64,000 nucleotides of DNA from NCBI GenBank assembly GCA_963752325.1, contig CAVVXU010000005.1:1178001-1242000 (forward strand), given 5' to 3'. Positions 1-8,132 of this stretch are shown here, piece by piece. The stretch comes from CAVTJL01 sp963752325. Its GTDB lineage: Bacteria; Pseudomonadota; Alphaproteobacteria; Geminicoccales; Geminicoccaceae. The notes beneath the pieces are model-generated. The model saw only the letters and a list, made by a program, of their open reading frames with translations, made no database searches and was not told the DNA's origin. Made by a program: the position numbers and the translations under genes. Numbering within the stretch: the stretch's first letter is position 1; the number at the start of each line of letters is the position of its first letter.

Positions 1-1482
1 CGCCCGATCGACGACACGATGCTCCTGTCCTACGTGCTCGACGGCGCCAGCCACGGCCACGGCATGGACGAGATCGCCAAGCGCTTCCTCGACTACGACA
101 CGATCCCCTACGAGGCGGTGTGCGGCAAGGGTGCGGCCCAGATCGGCTTCGCCCAGGCGCCGATCGAGAAGGCCACCGACTATGCGGCCGAGGACGCGGT
201 GGTGACGCTGCGCCTGTGGCAGACGCTGAAGCCCCGCCTGCTCGAGGAGCGCCTCGCCACCGTCTACGAGACGCTGGAGCGCCCGCTGCCGCCCATCCTG
301 GCCGGCATGGAGACGCAGGGCATCACGGTCGACAAGGGCCGCCTGCACCAGCTCTCCGGCATTTTTACCCAGCGCATGGCCGAGCTCGAGGAGGAGGCCA
401 TCAAGCTCGCCGGCCACCCCTTCAACCTCGGCTCGCCCAAGCAGCTGGGCGAGGTTTTGTTCGATGAGCTGGCGCTGGGCGGGCAGGGGAGAAAAACAAA
501 AACAGGCGCCTACGCCACCGGGGCCGAGGTGCTGGAGGAGCTGGCGGCAGCGGGTCACGAGCTGCCCCGCGTCGCCCTCGACTGGCGCCAGCTGCAAAAG
601 CTCACCCGCACCTACACCGACAGCCTGGTCGAGGAGATCAATCCCCGAACCGGCCGCGTCCACACCTCCTACATGATGGCCTCCACCTCCACCGGCCGCC
701 TCAGCTCCACCGATCCGAACTTACAGAACATCCCGATCCGGACCGAGGAAGGCCGCAAGATCCGCGAGGCCTTCGTGGCCGAGCCCGGTTTTTTGTTACT
801 GTCCGCGGACTATTCGCAGATCGAGCTTCGCGTCCTGGCCCACATGGCCGACATCAAGGCGCTGAAAGAGGCTTTCGCCAACGACGTGGACATCCACGCC
901 GTCACGGCATCGGAGATGTTCAACAAAAGCCTCGACGAGGTGGGCCCCGATCTCCGCCGGTCCGCGAAAACGATCAATTACGGCATCATCTACGGCATCG
1001 GTGCTTTTGGTCTCGCCCAGCGTCTCGGCATCCCGCAGGCCCAGGCAAAGGCCTATATCGAGGCCTATTTCGAGCGCTATCCGGGCATCAAGGACTATAT
1101 GGAGCGCGCCAAAGCCGAGGCGCGCGAGCGGGGCTTTGTCGTCACCCTCTACGGCCGGCGCTGCTACGTGCCCGAGATCAACGCGAAGATCCCGTCCCGG
1201 CGCGCCTATGCCGAGCGCGCTGCCATCAACGCGCCGATCCAGGGCTCGGCCGCCGACATCATGAAGCGTGCCATGGTGCGCCTCGCCCGCCGCCTCGAGC
1301 GCGAGCGCTCCCCCGCCCGCCTCCTCCTCCAGGTCCACGACGAGCTCGTTCTCGAGGTCCCGGAGGCCGAGATCGAGACGGCCAAAAAGACGGTTGCCGA
1401 GGTGATGGAATCCGCCGCCACCCTCACCGTCCCGCTGATCGTCGACACCGGCACCGGCCGCAACTGGGACGAGGCGCACTGA
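1..1482 (+). CDS. polA: DNA polymerase I, 3' part (5' end outside window)
   Basis: DNA polymerase I fills gaps and removes RNA primers in replication and excision repair. The reading frame is open from base 1, so the 5'-nuclease domain and the start of the proofreading domain lie upstream. What remains begins in the DnaQ-like 3'-5' exonuclease fold, with the DDTMLLSYVLDG region and the Exo III motif YAAEDAVVTLRLW. The full polymerase domain follows: motif A DYSQIELRVLAH near residue 269 of this fragment, motif B RRSAKTINYGIIYG near 319, and motif C VHDELVLEVP near 445. All catalytic acids look intact and the stop fits the normal C-terminus. Confidence 0.97.
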   Translation, partial: RPIDDTMLLSYVLDGASHGHGMDEIAKRFLDYDTIPYEAVCGKGAAQIGFAQAPIEKATDYAAEDAVVTLRLWQTLKPRLLEERLATVYETLERPLPPILAGMETQGITVDKGRLHQLSGIFTQRMAELEEEAIKLAGHPFNLGSPKQLGEVLFDELALGGQGRKTKTGAYATGAEVLEELAAAGHELPRVALDWRQLQKLTRTYTDSLVEEINPRTGRVHTSYMMASTSTGRLSSTDPNLQNIPIRTEEGRKIREAFVAEPGFLLLSADYSQIELRVLAHMADIKALKEAFANDVDIHAVTASEMFNKSLDEVGPDLRRSAKTINYGIIYGIGAFGLAQRLGIPQAQAKAYIEAYFERYPGIKDYMERAKAEARERGFVVTLYGRRCYVPEINAKIPSRRAYAERAAINAPIQGSAADIMKRAMVRLARRLERERSPARLLLQVHDELVLEVPEAEIETAKKTVAEVMESAATLTVPLIVDTGTGRNWDEAH

Positions 1483-1500
1483 GGAGCGAGCAGCCGCAGC

Positions 1501-1899
1501 GTGACCCTCAACCCCCTACTCGCCGCACCGTCGGCCATCCGCCTCCATGCCTTCGCCGCGATCGCGGCCTTCGTCGTGGGCCTCGTCATCCTGGCGCGCC
1601 GCAAAGGCACGCCCGCCCACCGCCTCGCCGGCCGCCTCCGGGTCGCGCTGATGGCGATCGTGGTGCTCAGCTCCTTCGCCATCCACACCATCCGCACGCT
1701 CGGCCCCTGGAGGCCCATTCACCTGCTGTCGATCTGGACGGCCATCGTCCTGCCTTACGGCGTCTGGCAGATCCGCCGCGGCAACGTCCATGCCCACCCC
1801 CGCACCATGCTTTTGCTCTTTGCCGGCGCCCTCGTGATCGCCGGCGCTTTTACATTTTATCCCGGCCGCACCATGCACGCCGTCGCCTTCGGCGGCTGA
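1501..1899 (+). CDS. DUF2306-like small integral membrane protein
   Basis: A 132-residue protein starting with GTG 18 bases after polA, so possibly co-transcribed with it. It shows four hydrophobic segments (about residues 15-33, 48-65, 70-87 and 100-118). Basic loops such as RRKGTPAHRLAGR and the HP-R pattern near residue 98 resemble DUF2306/YoaT-like membrane proteins. No catalytic motif is seen and no function can be assigned. The high Arg/His content next to membrane segments is normal for this family. Confidence 0.7.
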   Translation: MTLNPLLAAPSAIRLHAFAAIAAFVVGLVILARRKGTPAHRLAGRLRVALMAIVVLSSFAIHTIRTLGPWRPIHLLSIWTAIVLPYGVWQIRRGNVHAHPRTMLLLFAGALVIAGAFTFYPGRTMHAVAFGG

Positions 1900-1904
1900 T
1901 CCGG

Positions 1905-2040
1905 AGCACCGCCGCAAGGCTCCATCCGACAGCTTCCGTCCCGAGAGGGATCAGCCGTCGCGAGATCGATCAGGATGTCGCTGTGCGCCAGGACCGGCGT
2001 CATGCCTCGCCACGAGCGGGACCTTGCAGGCACGGATCAC
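1905..2040 (-). pseudogene. Relic of a DUF2165-vapC type locus
   Basis: Bases 2011-2040 match the first ten codons of the DUF2165 gene at 4672-4701 with one mismatch in 30 (VIRACKVxLVA). Directly downstream on the same strand, an ATG at 2003 opens MTPVLAHSDILIDLATADP, which resembles the start of a PIN-domain toxin but with the first metal-binding Asp replaced by His and the second motif gone. The intact locus at 3.5-4.7 kb has the same order on the same strand (DUF2165, vapB, vapC), so this looks like an old copy with an internal deletion. Confidence 0.45.
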
Positions 2041-2286
2041 CGGCATGCCTTTGTGCCGTCCACCTCGGTCATGCGGATGGCGGAGACCGCGCCGCGCGGC
2101 TTGCTGCTCGAGAAAATCCGAATTCGCCGAGCGGTCGTATCCACGATCACCTACGGGAGATCGCCATAATGGCTCCATACCGCGCGCCGATGTCGCGCAC
2201 TTCATCGTGGGGCAGCTGACCGAGACCCGGCATCTGCGACAGGCGCCCATGCTGGTTTGCCTGTAGCCGACCGTGTGAGAGAAGAC
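2041..2286. other. Non-coding or decayed stretch before the DCC gene
   Basis: No reading frame here has a recognisable family signature. Short open stretches exist on the minus strand, but each is broken within about 100 codons. It adjoins the DUF2165/vapC relic and may be further debris of that locus. The promoter of the downstream DCC-SDR pair should lie in the last 60 bases, but I cannot point to a convincing -35/-10 pair. Confidence 0.4.
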
Positions 2287-2688
2287 ATGCCGGATCCGGC
2301 CAAGACAGTCGTGCTCTTCGATGGCTCGTGCCCACTATGCCGGGCCGAGATCGGCATGTATCGCGACCGCGACACTGCCGGCGCGCTGTGTTTTGTCGAT
2401 GTCTCCGAGCCACAGGCCGAGCTTCCTCCGACACTCGACCCGAAGACGGCGATGGCGCGTTTCCATGTCGTGGCGGGAGACGGGCGAATAGTTTCCGGAG
2501 CCGCCGCGTTCATCGAGGTCTGGCGACATCTGCCAGGATGGCGCTGGGCGGCGAAGCTGGCATCGCTTCCCGGTATCTCCCCGAGCCTCGAGCTCGCCTA
2601 TCGTCTGTTCCTGCCTATACGCCCGGCGCTCGTGCGTCTGTTTGTGGCCACGCTGCATCCGAGAGCGGCACGCAAGGTGGGGCCATGA
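2287..2688 (+). CDS. DCC family thiol-disulfide oxidoreductase-like protein (DUF393)
   Basis: The N-terminus reads VLFDGSCPLCRAEIGMY, the hallmark of DUF393 proteins, with the CPLC pair corresponding to the D-x-x-C-x-x-C thioredoxin-like signature of the family. The conserved mid-region D-S/T-x-x-A pattern and the late R-L-F-L-P segment are also present; total length is 133 residues. I chose the ATG at 2287 over an upstream TTG because GAGAAG lies just ahead of it and the family motif starts eight residues in. The stop overlaps the start of the next gene by four bases (ATGA), so the two are translationally coupled. The redox partner is unknown. Confidence 0.85.
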   Translation: MPDPAKTVVLFDGSCPLCRAEIGMYRDRDTAGALCFVDVSEPQAELPPTLDPKTAMARFHVVAGDGRIVSGAAAFIEVWRHLPGWRWAAKLASLPGISPSLELAYRLFLPIRPALVRLFVATLHPRAARKVGP

Positions 2689-3431
2689 GCGAGCGAGGGA
2701 GATCATCCGATCAGCCTGCGAGCGTCGGCCTGGGATCCTTTGATCCCGACGGTGTCGCCGTCGTTTTCGGCTCGTCGGGCGGCATCGGCTCGGCTTTGCT
2801 GTCCGCGCTGAGCAATGCTGCCCACTTCCGTGCCGTGATCGGCTTCAGCCGTCGAAGCCCCGTTCCGATCGATCTGACCGACGAAGCAAGCCTGGAACGC
2901 GCGGTCGCGAGCGCATCGACGGCCGGGGAAATCCGGCTTGCCATCGATGCCACCGGCTTTCTCCATGATGCGCATGGTGGACCCGAGAAGACCTGGCGCG
3001 AGCTCGATGCGCGGAGACTGGCACATGCCTTCGCGATCAACGCGATCGGCCCCGCGCTTCTCATGAAGCACCTGCTGCCCCTCCTGCCCCGGTCCGGCAA
3101 GGCCGTGTTCGCCACGCTCTCGGCGCGCGTGGGCTCCATCGGCGACAATCGCCTGGGCGGCTGGTACGCCTACCGCGCCTCCAAGGCTGCGCTCAATCAG
3201 ATCGTGCGCACCGCTTCGATCGAGCTGGCCCGACGCGCGCCCGAGGCGCTCTGCGTCGCGTTGCATCCCGGGACCGTGGCGACAGCGTTGTCCGCGCCGT
3301 TTGCCAGGCCCGGTCCAGACCTGCATTCACCTGCGCAAGCCGCCGCTCATCTTCTCACCGTTCTTGATCGTCTTGATGCTGGCGACAGCGGCGGGTTTTT
3401 CGACTGGAGCGGCAGACCGGTGCCTTGGTAG
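2685..3431 (+). CDS. Short-chain dehydrogenase/reductase (SDR)
   Basis: A 248-residue Rossmann-fold oxidoreductase. The cofactor motif is GSSGGIGS near residue 29, the catalytic serine lies in ATLSARVGSIG, and the YxxxK pair is YRASK. The lack of a long substrate loop and the LHPGTVATALSAPF segment resemble the CsgA/C-factor-like SDRs often found beside DCC proteins and photolyase-type genes. The start overlaps the DUF393 stop, making a two-gene operon. The substrate cannot be read from sequence. Start and length fit the family. Confidence 0.85.
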   Translation: MSERGRSSDQPASVGLGSFDPDGVAVVFGSSGGIGSALLSALSNAAHFRAVIGFSRRSPVPIDLTDEASLERAVASASTAGEIRLAIDATGFLHDAHGGPEKTWRELDARRLAHAFAINAIGPALLMKHLLPLLPRSGKAVFATLSARVGSIGDNRLGGWYAYRASKAALNQIVRTASIELARRAPEALCVALHPGTVATALSAPFARPGPDLHSPAQAAAHLLTVLDRLDAGDSGGFFDWSGRPVPW

Positions 3432-3498
3432 GACCCTTTTCATCTCGCATCGCGCCCTCGCCTTCGGCAACTGACACAAGCCACCACGGGGCCGGTGC

Positions 3499-3915
3499 TC
3501 AGCTCGCCTGATCGGGCGCTATCAGCTCCACGGTCGGGAAATAGGCCCGATAGCGCGCCACGTCGCGCGTCAGCAGCCGGTAGCCCGCCACCGCCGCATG
3601 CGCGCCGATGAAAAAGTCGGGCAGCGGCGAGGTCCTGGCGCCGCCGCGGCGGCGATAGGTGACAAAGCACTGCCCAGCCAGAAAGGCCGCGGCCCAGGGC
3701 AGAGGCTCACGCTCGAGAAGGCGTAAGGAAAGGCTCGCATCGAGCGCCTCAACGCTCTCGAAGCCCACCGACACCTCGGCGTAGATCAGCGGGTTGATGA
3801 CGAGCCTCCAGCGCTTGGCACAAGCCGCGAGCGCGGCCTCGGACCAGGAGCGCCACTCGGCGTCCTCCATCGTGATGTTGATCAGCACGTTGCTGTCGAC
3901 GAGAACGGCCGTCAT
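3499..3915 (-). CDS. vapC: VapC-type PIN-domain ribonuclease toxin
   Basis: A 138-residue PIN-domain protein, the toxin of a type II toxin-antitoxin pair; family members cleave tRNA or rRNA using Mg2+ held by conserved acids. The acids seen are D in VLVDSNVLI near residue 7, E in NPLIYAEVSVGF near 47, D in PLPDFFIGAHA and D in LLTRDVARY. Length is typical and all four metal-binding positions look intact, so it is probably functional. Its ATG overlaps the stop of vapB by four bases. Expression should be repressed by the VapB-VapC complex. Confidence 0.9.
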   Translation of the reverse strand: MTAVLVDSNVLINITMEDAEWRSWSEAALAACAKRWRLVINPLIYAEVSVGFESVEALDASLSLRLLEREPLPWAAAFLAGQCFVTYRRRGGARTSPLPDFFIGAHAAVAGYRLLTRDVARYRAYFPTVELIAPDQAS

Positions 3916-4157
3916 TCGCCGCGCAGGAGCTTCATCAGCTCGTCGGTGCTCATCCCGAGTCGCCGCGTGGCGCTGCCGCGCAGGTCCCGATTTAGCGCCT
4001 CCCCCCGGCTCTCCTTGCCGCCGTTCGGGGCCTTGACGATCCGCACCTCCTCGCCGACCAGCTCGAACGCGACGTCGGTGCCCGGCAGCAGCCCCGCCTT
4101 CAGGCGGATCGCCTGCGGGATCGTCACCTGGCCCTTGCTCGTGATGCGCATGGACAT
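3912..4157 (-). CDS. vapB: AbrB-type antitoxin of the vapBC pair
   Basis: An 81-residue antitoxin with an N-terminal AbrB/MazE swapped-hairpin domain: MRITSKGQVTIPQAIRLK, followed by the LLPGTDVAFELVGEEVRIVKA strand pair. The basic C-terminal tail (RLGMSTDELMKLLRGE) is the expected toxin-binding part. Two ATG codons lie two codons apart at the start and either could be used. It precedes and overlaps vapC, the usual order. A perfect 7-base inverted repeat sits 7 bases upstream and probably is its operator. Confidence 0.9.
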   Translation of the reverse strand: MSMRITSKGQVTIPQAIRLKAGLLPGTDVAFELVGEEVRIVKAPNGGKESRGEALNRDLRGSATRRLGMSTDELMKLLRGE

Positions 4158-4163
4158 GCTCCA

Positions 4164-4185
4164 TTCTTACCGGCGAGTGTAAGAA
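4164..4185. promoter_or_regulatory. Probable VapB operator palindrome
   Basis: TTCTTAC and GTAAGAA form a perfect inverted repeat with an 8-base spacer. It lies 7 bases upstream of the vapB start and overlaps the last codons of the DUF2165 gene. AbrB-type antitoxins bind such palindromes to autoregulate their operon. Confidence 0.55.
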
Positions 4186-4701
4186 CGGGCCCTTTCCCGA
4201 TCGACGAGCGCTCCCTCGGCCGGGCCGTCCGGCGCCAGAAGGACCAAGAGCACGATGCCGTCCAGGAGGATGAAGCGCGCAGCACTGTCGAGCCCGTTCC
4301 AGTCGTGCGACTGCCACATCGCGAACCACTCGCCGCCGATCGACGGTGAAGCCCAGGCCATAGAGCAAAAGCCCCATCACCAGCCCCACCACCGCCAGCG
4401 GCTTCGCGTCGGTGAAATCCTCGGAATCGCCAACGGCCACCAGCAGCCGGATCGCCCCGAAGGTGAGCACGATGGCCGTCAGCACCTGCCAGCCGATGAT
4501 CGCCGCATAGGCCAGCGTCTGCAGCCGCGGGTCCGTCACCGCCCGCCAGCCCAGCGTCGAGCCGGGAAAGATAGAATCCATCGCCAGCACATGCTGCACG
4601 AAGGCCCAGTTGCTGCCGTAGTCGGTGATGCTGCCGAACGCGACCAGCGCGAAGAACAGCGCCACCATCGCCACGAGCGCGACCTTGCAGGCACGGATCA
4701 C
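4167..4701 (-). CDS. DUF2165 membrane protein, one-base frameshift
   Basis: The first part (GTG at 4701, AGGGAG just upstream) encodes a membrane protein starting VIRACKVALVAMVALFFALV, with conserved FGSITDYGSNWAFVQHVL and RAVTDPRLQTLAYAAIIGW segments and four predicted membrane helices, as in DUF2165. After GLGFTV near base 4344 one extra G shifts the frame. The correct continuation IGGEWFAMWQSHDWNGLDS runs in the neighbouring frame to the normal C-terminus at 4167. Function is unknown. The shift could be an assembly error or a real null allele. Downstream vapBC is 9 bases away on the same strand. Confidence 0.8.
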
Positions 4702-4884
4702 GAGAAAGCTCCCTGTCGCAGGCGGCGGGGCCGCAGCCCTGAGCTTAGACGCGCCCGTCGCGCATGTCGCGGCCCGCCGCATGCGCCCTGAGCAACCCGG
4801 CCGCCCCACCGGGCGGGTTGCTCACCCGGACGCGGGCGCCCAGTCTCCGCCCCATTGTCGGGAAGGCTTTCGGGAGGCAAAACC

Positions 4885-5970
4885 GTGAGAATCGAGGCTG
4901 TCGAGACGCAGCATGCGCGCCTGCCGCTGCCGGGCGGGGCCTGGGGCGACACCATCCACCACGTGACCCACCTCGAGGTCATCCTGGCCGAGGTCAGGAC
5001 CGACAACGGTTTGGTCGGCACGGGCTTCACCTACACCTCGGACGTGGGCGGCCACTGCATCCGCGCCATGATCGACCACGATCTGGCCCGGGTCCTCGTG
5101 GGCGAGCCCGTCTCGCCGCGCGGCCTCTGGCACAAATGTGTGAGCCAGCTCCAGGACATGGGCAGCGGTGCCGCCACCATGGCCCTGGCCGCGACCGACA
5201 TCGCCCTATGGGACCTCGCGGCGAAGGAGGTGCAAAAGCCTCTGGTCGACCTGCTCGGCCGCAGCCGTGATCGCGTCCAGGTCTATGCGAGCGGCATCAA
5301 CCTCAACAAGCCGCTGGACGCGCTGCTCGACCAGGCGCGGGGCTGGAAGGCCAAGGGCTATCGCGCCTTCAAGGTCAAGGTCGGCAAGCCCGACATCGCC
5401 GAGGATGTCGAGCGCCTGACGAAGCTGCGCGAGCTCTTGGGCCCGCTGCCGCTGATGGTCGACGCCAACCAGGGCTGGGACATCGGCCACGCCGCCCGCG
5501 CCGTCAACGCCTTCGAGGGCCTCGACCTGCACTGGGTCGAGGAGCCCCTGCCGCGCGACGATGTCGTGGGCCATGCCCGCCTGCGCCGCCTCGTCAGGAG
5601 CCCCATCGCCACCGGCGAGAACATCTACACGATCCGCCAGGTGAACGACTATCTCACCCGCGGTGCGTGCGACTTCATGCAGGCCGATGTCTGCCGTGTG
5701 GGCGGCATCACCGCCTATCTCGACATCGCGGCCCTGGCGCGCGCCTGGAACGTGCCGCTCGCCCCCCACTTCATGATGGAGATCTCGGGCCAGCTGCTGT
5801 GCTGCCTGCCCAACGGCCACATTGTCGAGAACATCGACGGCGGCTCCTTCACCGACATCAAGGCCCTGGCCGAGCCGATCCAGGTCCAGGACGGCTTTTT
5901 TGTCGCTTCCGACAGGATCGGGCACGGCATTGTCTTCGACCGGGATTTTCTGGCGCAGCACGCGGTGTGA
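4885..5970 (+). CDS. Mandelate racemase/enolase-superfamily dehydratase
   Basis: A 361-residue enolase-superfamily enzyme that abstracts a proton alpha to a carboxylate, most likely a sugar-acid dehydratase or racemase. The KxK base motif is FKVKVGKP near residue 164. Metal ligands are D in DANQGW, E in WVEEPLPRDD and E in TGENIY, followed by ADVCRVGGITAYLDIA and the H of APHFMMEISGQ, which marks the mandelate racemase subgroup. The start is GTG at 4885, seven bases after GGGAGG. It is divergent from the DUF2165/vapBC block and has no obvious pathway partner nearby. The substrate is not predictable here. Confidence 0.88.
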   Translation: MRIEAVETQHARLPLPGGAWGDTIHHVTHLEVILAEVRTDNGLVGTGFTYTSDVGGHCIRAMIDHDLARVLVGEPVSPRGLWHKCVSQLQDMGSGAATMALAATDIALWDLAAKEVQKPLVDLLGRSRDRVQVYASGINLNKPLDALLDQARGWKAKGYRAFKVKVGKPDIAEDVERLTKLRELLGPLPLMVDANQGWDIGHAARAVNAFEGLDLHWVEEPLPRDDVVGHARLRRLVRSPIATGENIYTIRQVNDYLTRGACDFMQADVCRVGGITAYLDIAALARAWNVPLAPHFMMEISGQLLCCLPNGHIVENIDGGSFTDIKALAEPIQVQDGFFVASDRIGHGIVFDRDFLAQHAV

Positions 5971-6183
5971 CGGAGCCGTGGCAGGCAGGGCGGCGACGGG
6001 GGGTTCCTGCGGGAGCCGCTCGGGCGGTCTGCTGAGGTGCCGTGCGGCCGCCCGGTCGATGGGCCTCGCCGCTGCTCGCGAGCGCGTCGGAACCCTGATC
6101 GGCTCCCGCGTGAGGGCCGGGAGGATCTGCGGCTACGGCCACGCCGCTGGGGAAAGCCTACGAGGGTGAGCGCGCCCGCATCG
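5971..6183. other. Intergenic, convergent gene ends
   Basis: The stretch separates the converging ends of the enolase-superfamily gene and the ATPase-domain protein gene. I see no coding signature and no clear hairpin followed by T residues. Confidence 0.4.
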
Positions 6184-6846
6184 TCATGCCTGGAATCGTG
6201 GCCGGGGAATGCGCACGGCGCATCGGGTCCCACCGATCGTGCCGCTCTCCATCTCCAGCGTTCCGTCGAGCTGCAGGAGGAGGAGGCGCGCGATCATCAG
6301 GCCGTTTCCGCGTCGGCTCGGCCCGGGTTGCCCGACGATGCCACTGTCCTCCACCGTGAGCAACCAAGCCTCCGGGCCAGCGGAGAACCCGACCATAATC
6401 CGACCGCCTCCCCTATCCGGGAGAGCGTGGACGAGGGCATTGTTGACGAGCTCCTCGGCAATGAGGCCGAGCGTGATCGCCGGGCCTACCGGGAGCTGCG
6501 CCTCGGATGCGGTGCAGGTGAGCGTAGGGCTGCCCGACCTGTCGGACATGACGGCGAGATCGACACAGAGATCGCGGAGGTAGTCGTCGAAGGCCAGACA
6601 GACCGAGCCGGCCGTCCGGGACAGCCGCTCGGCGATCGCCGCCGCGGCCAGAAAGCCGGCTCGCCGGTCGTTCGAGGCGATGCGCCCGTAGATCGGCTGG
6701 ATGATCGGGTCGACCCCGGGCCGGCTCGGCGCAACGAGCGACTCCCCGGCGGCTGCGGCTCCCGCGTCACCCTCTCGGCCAGCAGGCCTCGACGATTGGA
6801 GCGTCATCGGCATCTTCCCATCGCCGGAGGCGACAATGACCTTCAT
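6184..6846 (-). CDS. Histidine-kinase-like ATPase-domain protein (HisKA_2/HWE-like), no clear H-box
   Basis: A 220-residue protein ending in a GHKL ATPase domain: N-box TLGLIAEELVNNALVHAL near residue 130, G1 box VEDSGIVG, and the glycine-rich GNGLMIARLLLLQLDGTL lid. The layout matches the ATP-binding half of HisKA_2/HWE sensor kinases. The upstream part (PIIQPIYGRIASNDRRAGFLAAAAIAERL) fits the two-helix dimerisation region, but the usual phospho-acceptor histidine is not visible. There is no sensor or membrane segment. It lies just downstream of a Crp/Fnr gene on the same strand and may be co-transcribed. It could be a kinase fragment, a phosphatase or an anti-sigma-like factor. Confidence 0.7.
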   Translation of the reverse strand: MKVIVASGDGKMPMTLQSSRPAGREGDAGAAAAGESLVAPSRPGVDPIIQPIYGRIASNDRRAGFLAAAAIAERLSRTAGSVCLAFDDYLRDLCVDLAVMSDRSGSPTLTCTASEAQLPVGPAITLGLIAEELVNNALVHALPDRGGGRIMVGFSAGPEAWLLTVEDSGIVGQPGPSRRGNGLMIARLLLLQLDGTLEMESGTIGGTRCAVRIPRPRFQA

Positions 6847-6884
6847 GTCGGAGCATGGTTCCTATCGGACCTGGCGCCAAGCGG

Positions 6885-6900
6885 CGCTAACCTGGATCAG
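6885..6900. promoter_or_regulatory. Shared upstream motif, copy 1
   Basis: CGCTAACCTGGATCAG lies 39 bases ahead of the start of the kinase-like gene. Near-identical copies occur ahead of the Crp/Fnr and ATPase genes and ahead of the 11.2 kb gene. The CTGGATCAG core is nearly palindromic. This suggests a common regulator, possibly the neighbouring Crp/Fnr protein. Confidence 0.4.
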
Positions 6901-6931
6901 CCGCTCGCCACCGATGCCGTTGCGGCGAGCC

Positions 6932-7666
6932 TCAGCTCGGCAGCAGCGGCTGGTCCTGGTCCAGATAGCCCCCGTGCCATTCGGCCAGATCCTTCAGGCC
7001 GGTCAGATCGTGGACCTCGACCCGGCCGCCGCGGAACGTCAGCAGGCGGCGCTCGCGGAGCTGCCGCAGGATGCGGTTGATGTGGATGGCGCTCAGCCCC
7101 AGCGCGTCGGCCAGGACATACTGGCTCAGCGGGCAGGCGTAGCCGGCGTCCGAGCCGAGCCCGACGAGCTGGAGACGCTGGCCGAGCTCGATGAGGATAT
7201 GAGCGGTGCGCACGAGCGCGCTGCGGCGCCCGATGCCGACCAGATGCTCGACCACCATCGCCTCGTCCCGCGATGCGGCCCACAGGATCGCCGCCGCCAG
7301 TCGCGGGTGGCGCTGAAAGCCCTCCAGCATCTGCCGGGCCGTGACCTCGGCGACGACGGCGTCGGTGAGGGCGGAGAAGGAGTGATCGGAGGTCCGCATG
7401 AGCACGCTGCGCAGACCCATGACGTCACCCGGGATCGAGAAATCGATCACCTGACGGCCGCCGTCCGGCACCAGCTTGTAGGCGCAGGCCCAGCCTTCGA
7501 TCAGGATGAAGGCCTGGTGCCCCGCCTGCCGCTCATGGACCAGGTCGGTGCCTGGGGCGACGGGCCGGCGCCGCGCCTCGAGATCGGCCAGCGCCGCCAG
7601 CTCGCCGCGGTCCAGCGGAACGAACCGAGACAGTTTGCGCACGAGCGCGCTCTCCGGCGCCACCAT
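6932..7666 (-). CDS. Crp/Fnr-family transcriptional regulator
   Basis: A cyclic-nucleotide-binding-fold regulator of about 244 residues. The beta-roll contains ILIEGWACAYKLVPDGGRQVIDFSIPGDVMGL, and the C-terminal winged helix has the recognition segment DALGLSAIHINRILRQLRERRLL with the family pattern ending in the wing LLTFRGGRVEVHD. No Fnr-type cysteine cluster is visible, so oxygen sensing by Fe-S is unlikely. I prefer the ATG at 7666 because GAGGAGC lies upstream; an ATG five codons earlier is possible. It is divergent from the H+-ATPase gene, and a motif shared with its neighbours lies in the intergenic region. Confidence 0.85.
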   Translation of the reverse strand: MVAPESALVRKLSRFVPLDRGELAALADLEARRRPVAPGTDLVHERQAGHQAFILIEGWACAYKLVPDGGRQVIDFSIPGDVMGLRSVLMRTSDHSFSALTDAVVAEVTARQMLEGFQRHPRLAAAILWAASRDEAMVVEHLVGIGRRSALVRTAHILIELGQRLQLVGLGSDAGYACPLSQYVLADALGLSAIHINRILRQLRERRLLTFRGGRVEVHDLTGLKDLAEWHGGYLDQDQPLLPS

Positions 7667-7749
7667 CGCCAAGCTCCTCACATCAGACGAGCGCGGTCAT
7701 GGCCCGGCAGCTATCGCTCCTCATAAGACGCACAAACGGACCCAACTCA

Positions 7750-7765
7750 CGCTATCCTGGATCAG
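7750..7765. promoter_or_regulatory. Shared upstream motif, copy 2
   Basis: CGCTATCCTGGATCAG lies between the divergent Crp/Fnr and H+-ATPase genes. Similarity to the 11.1 kb copy continues for about 35 further bases (GATGGG-TA-ACTC against GACGGGCTACACTC). Confidence 0.45.
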
Positions 7766-8132
7766 TATGACACCAATCCCGATGGGATAAACTCCGAACT
7801 CCGACTAGCAGAAGCGCTCGGTCCTCTCGACCGCTGCCTCCGCTTTTTGTCCTCGCTCATCGACACCGGTGGGCACGGCGCCGTGCCGCAGCCTGACATG
7901 GCTCGGCGTCAGGCTGGACGAGCAGGCGAGCGGTGCCGGCGGCCCCCGCATCTTCGCCCCGGACAGCCGCGTGTCGGTCCGAGGCATCGCGACCAATGAG
8001 AAGCCGATGCTCGCCCGGGACGCGCTGGCGATCGTCCGCCCCTGGGCATGGCGAGCCCCCCGCGCCAGCGGAACCAGGAATGCCCGGCGGTCGCGAGACC
8101 CCGGCATGGCCACGACAGAAGGACCGCCCGTC

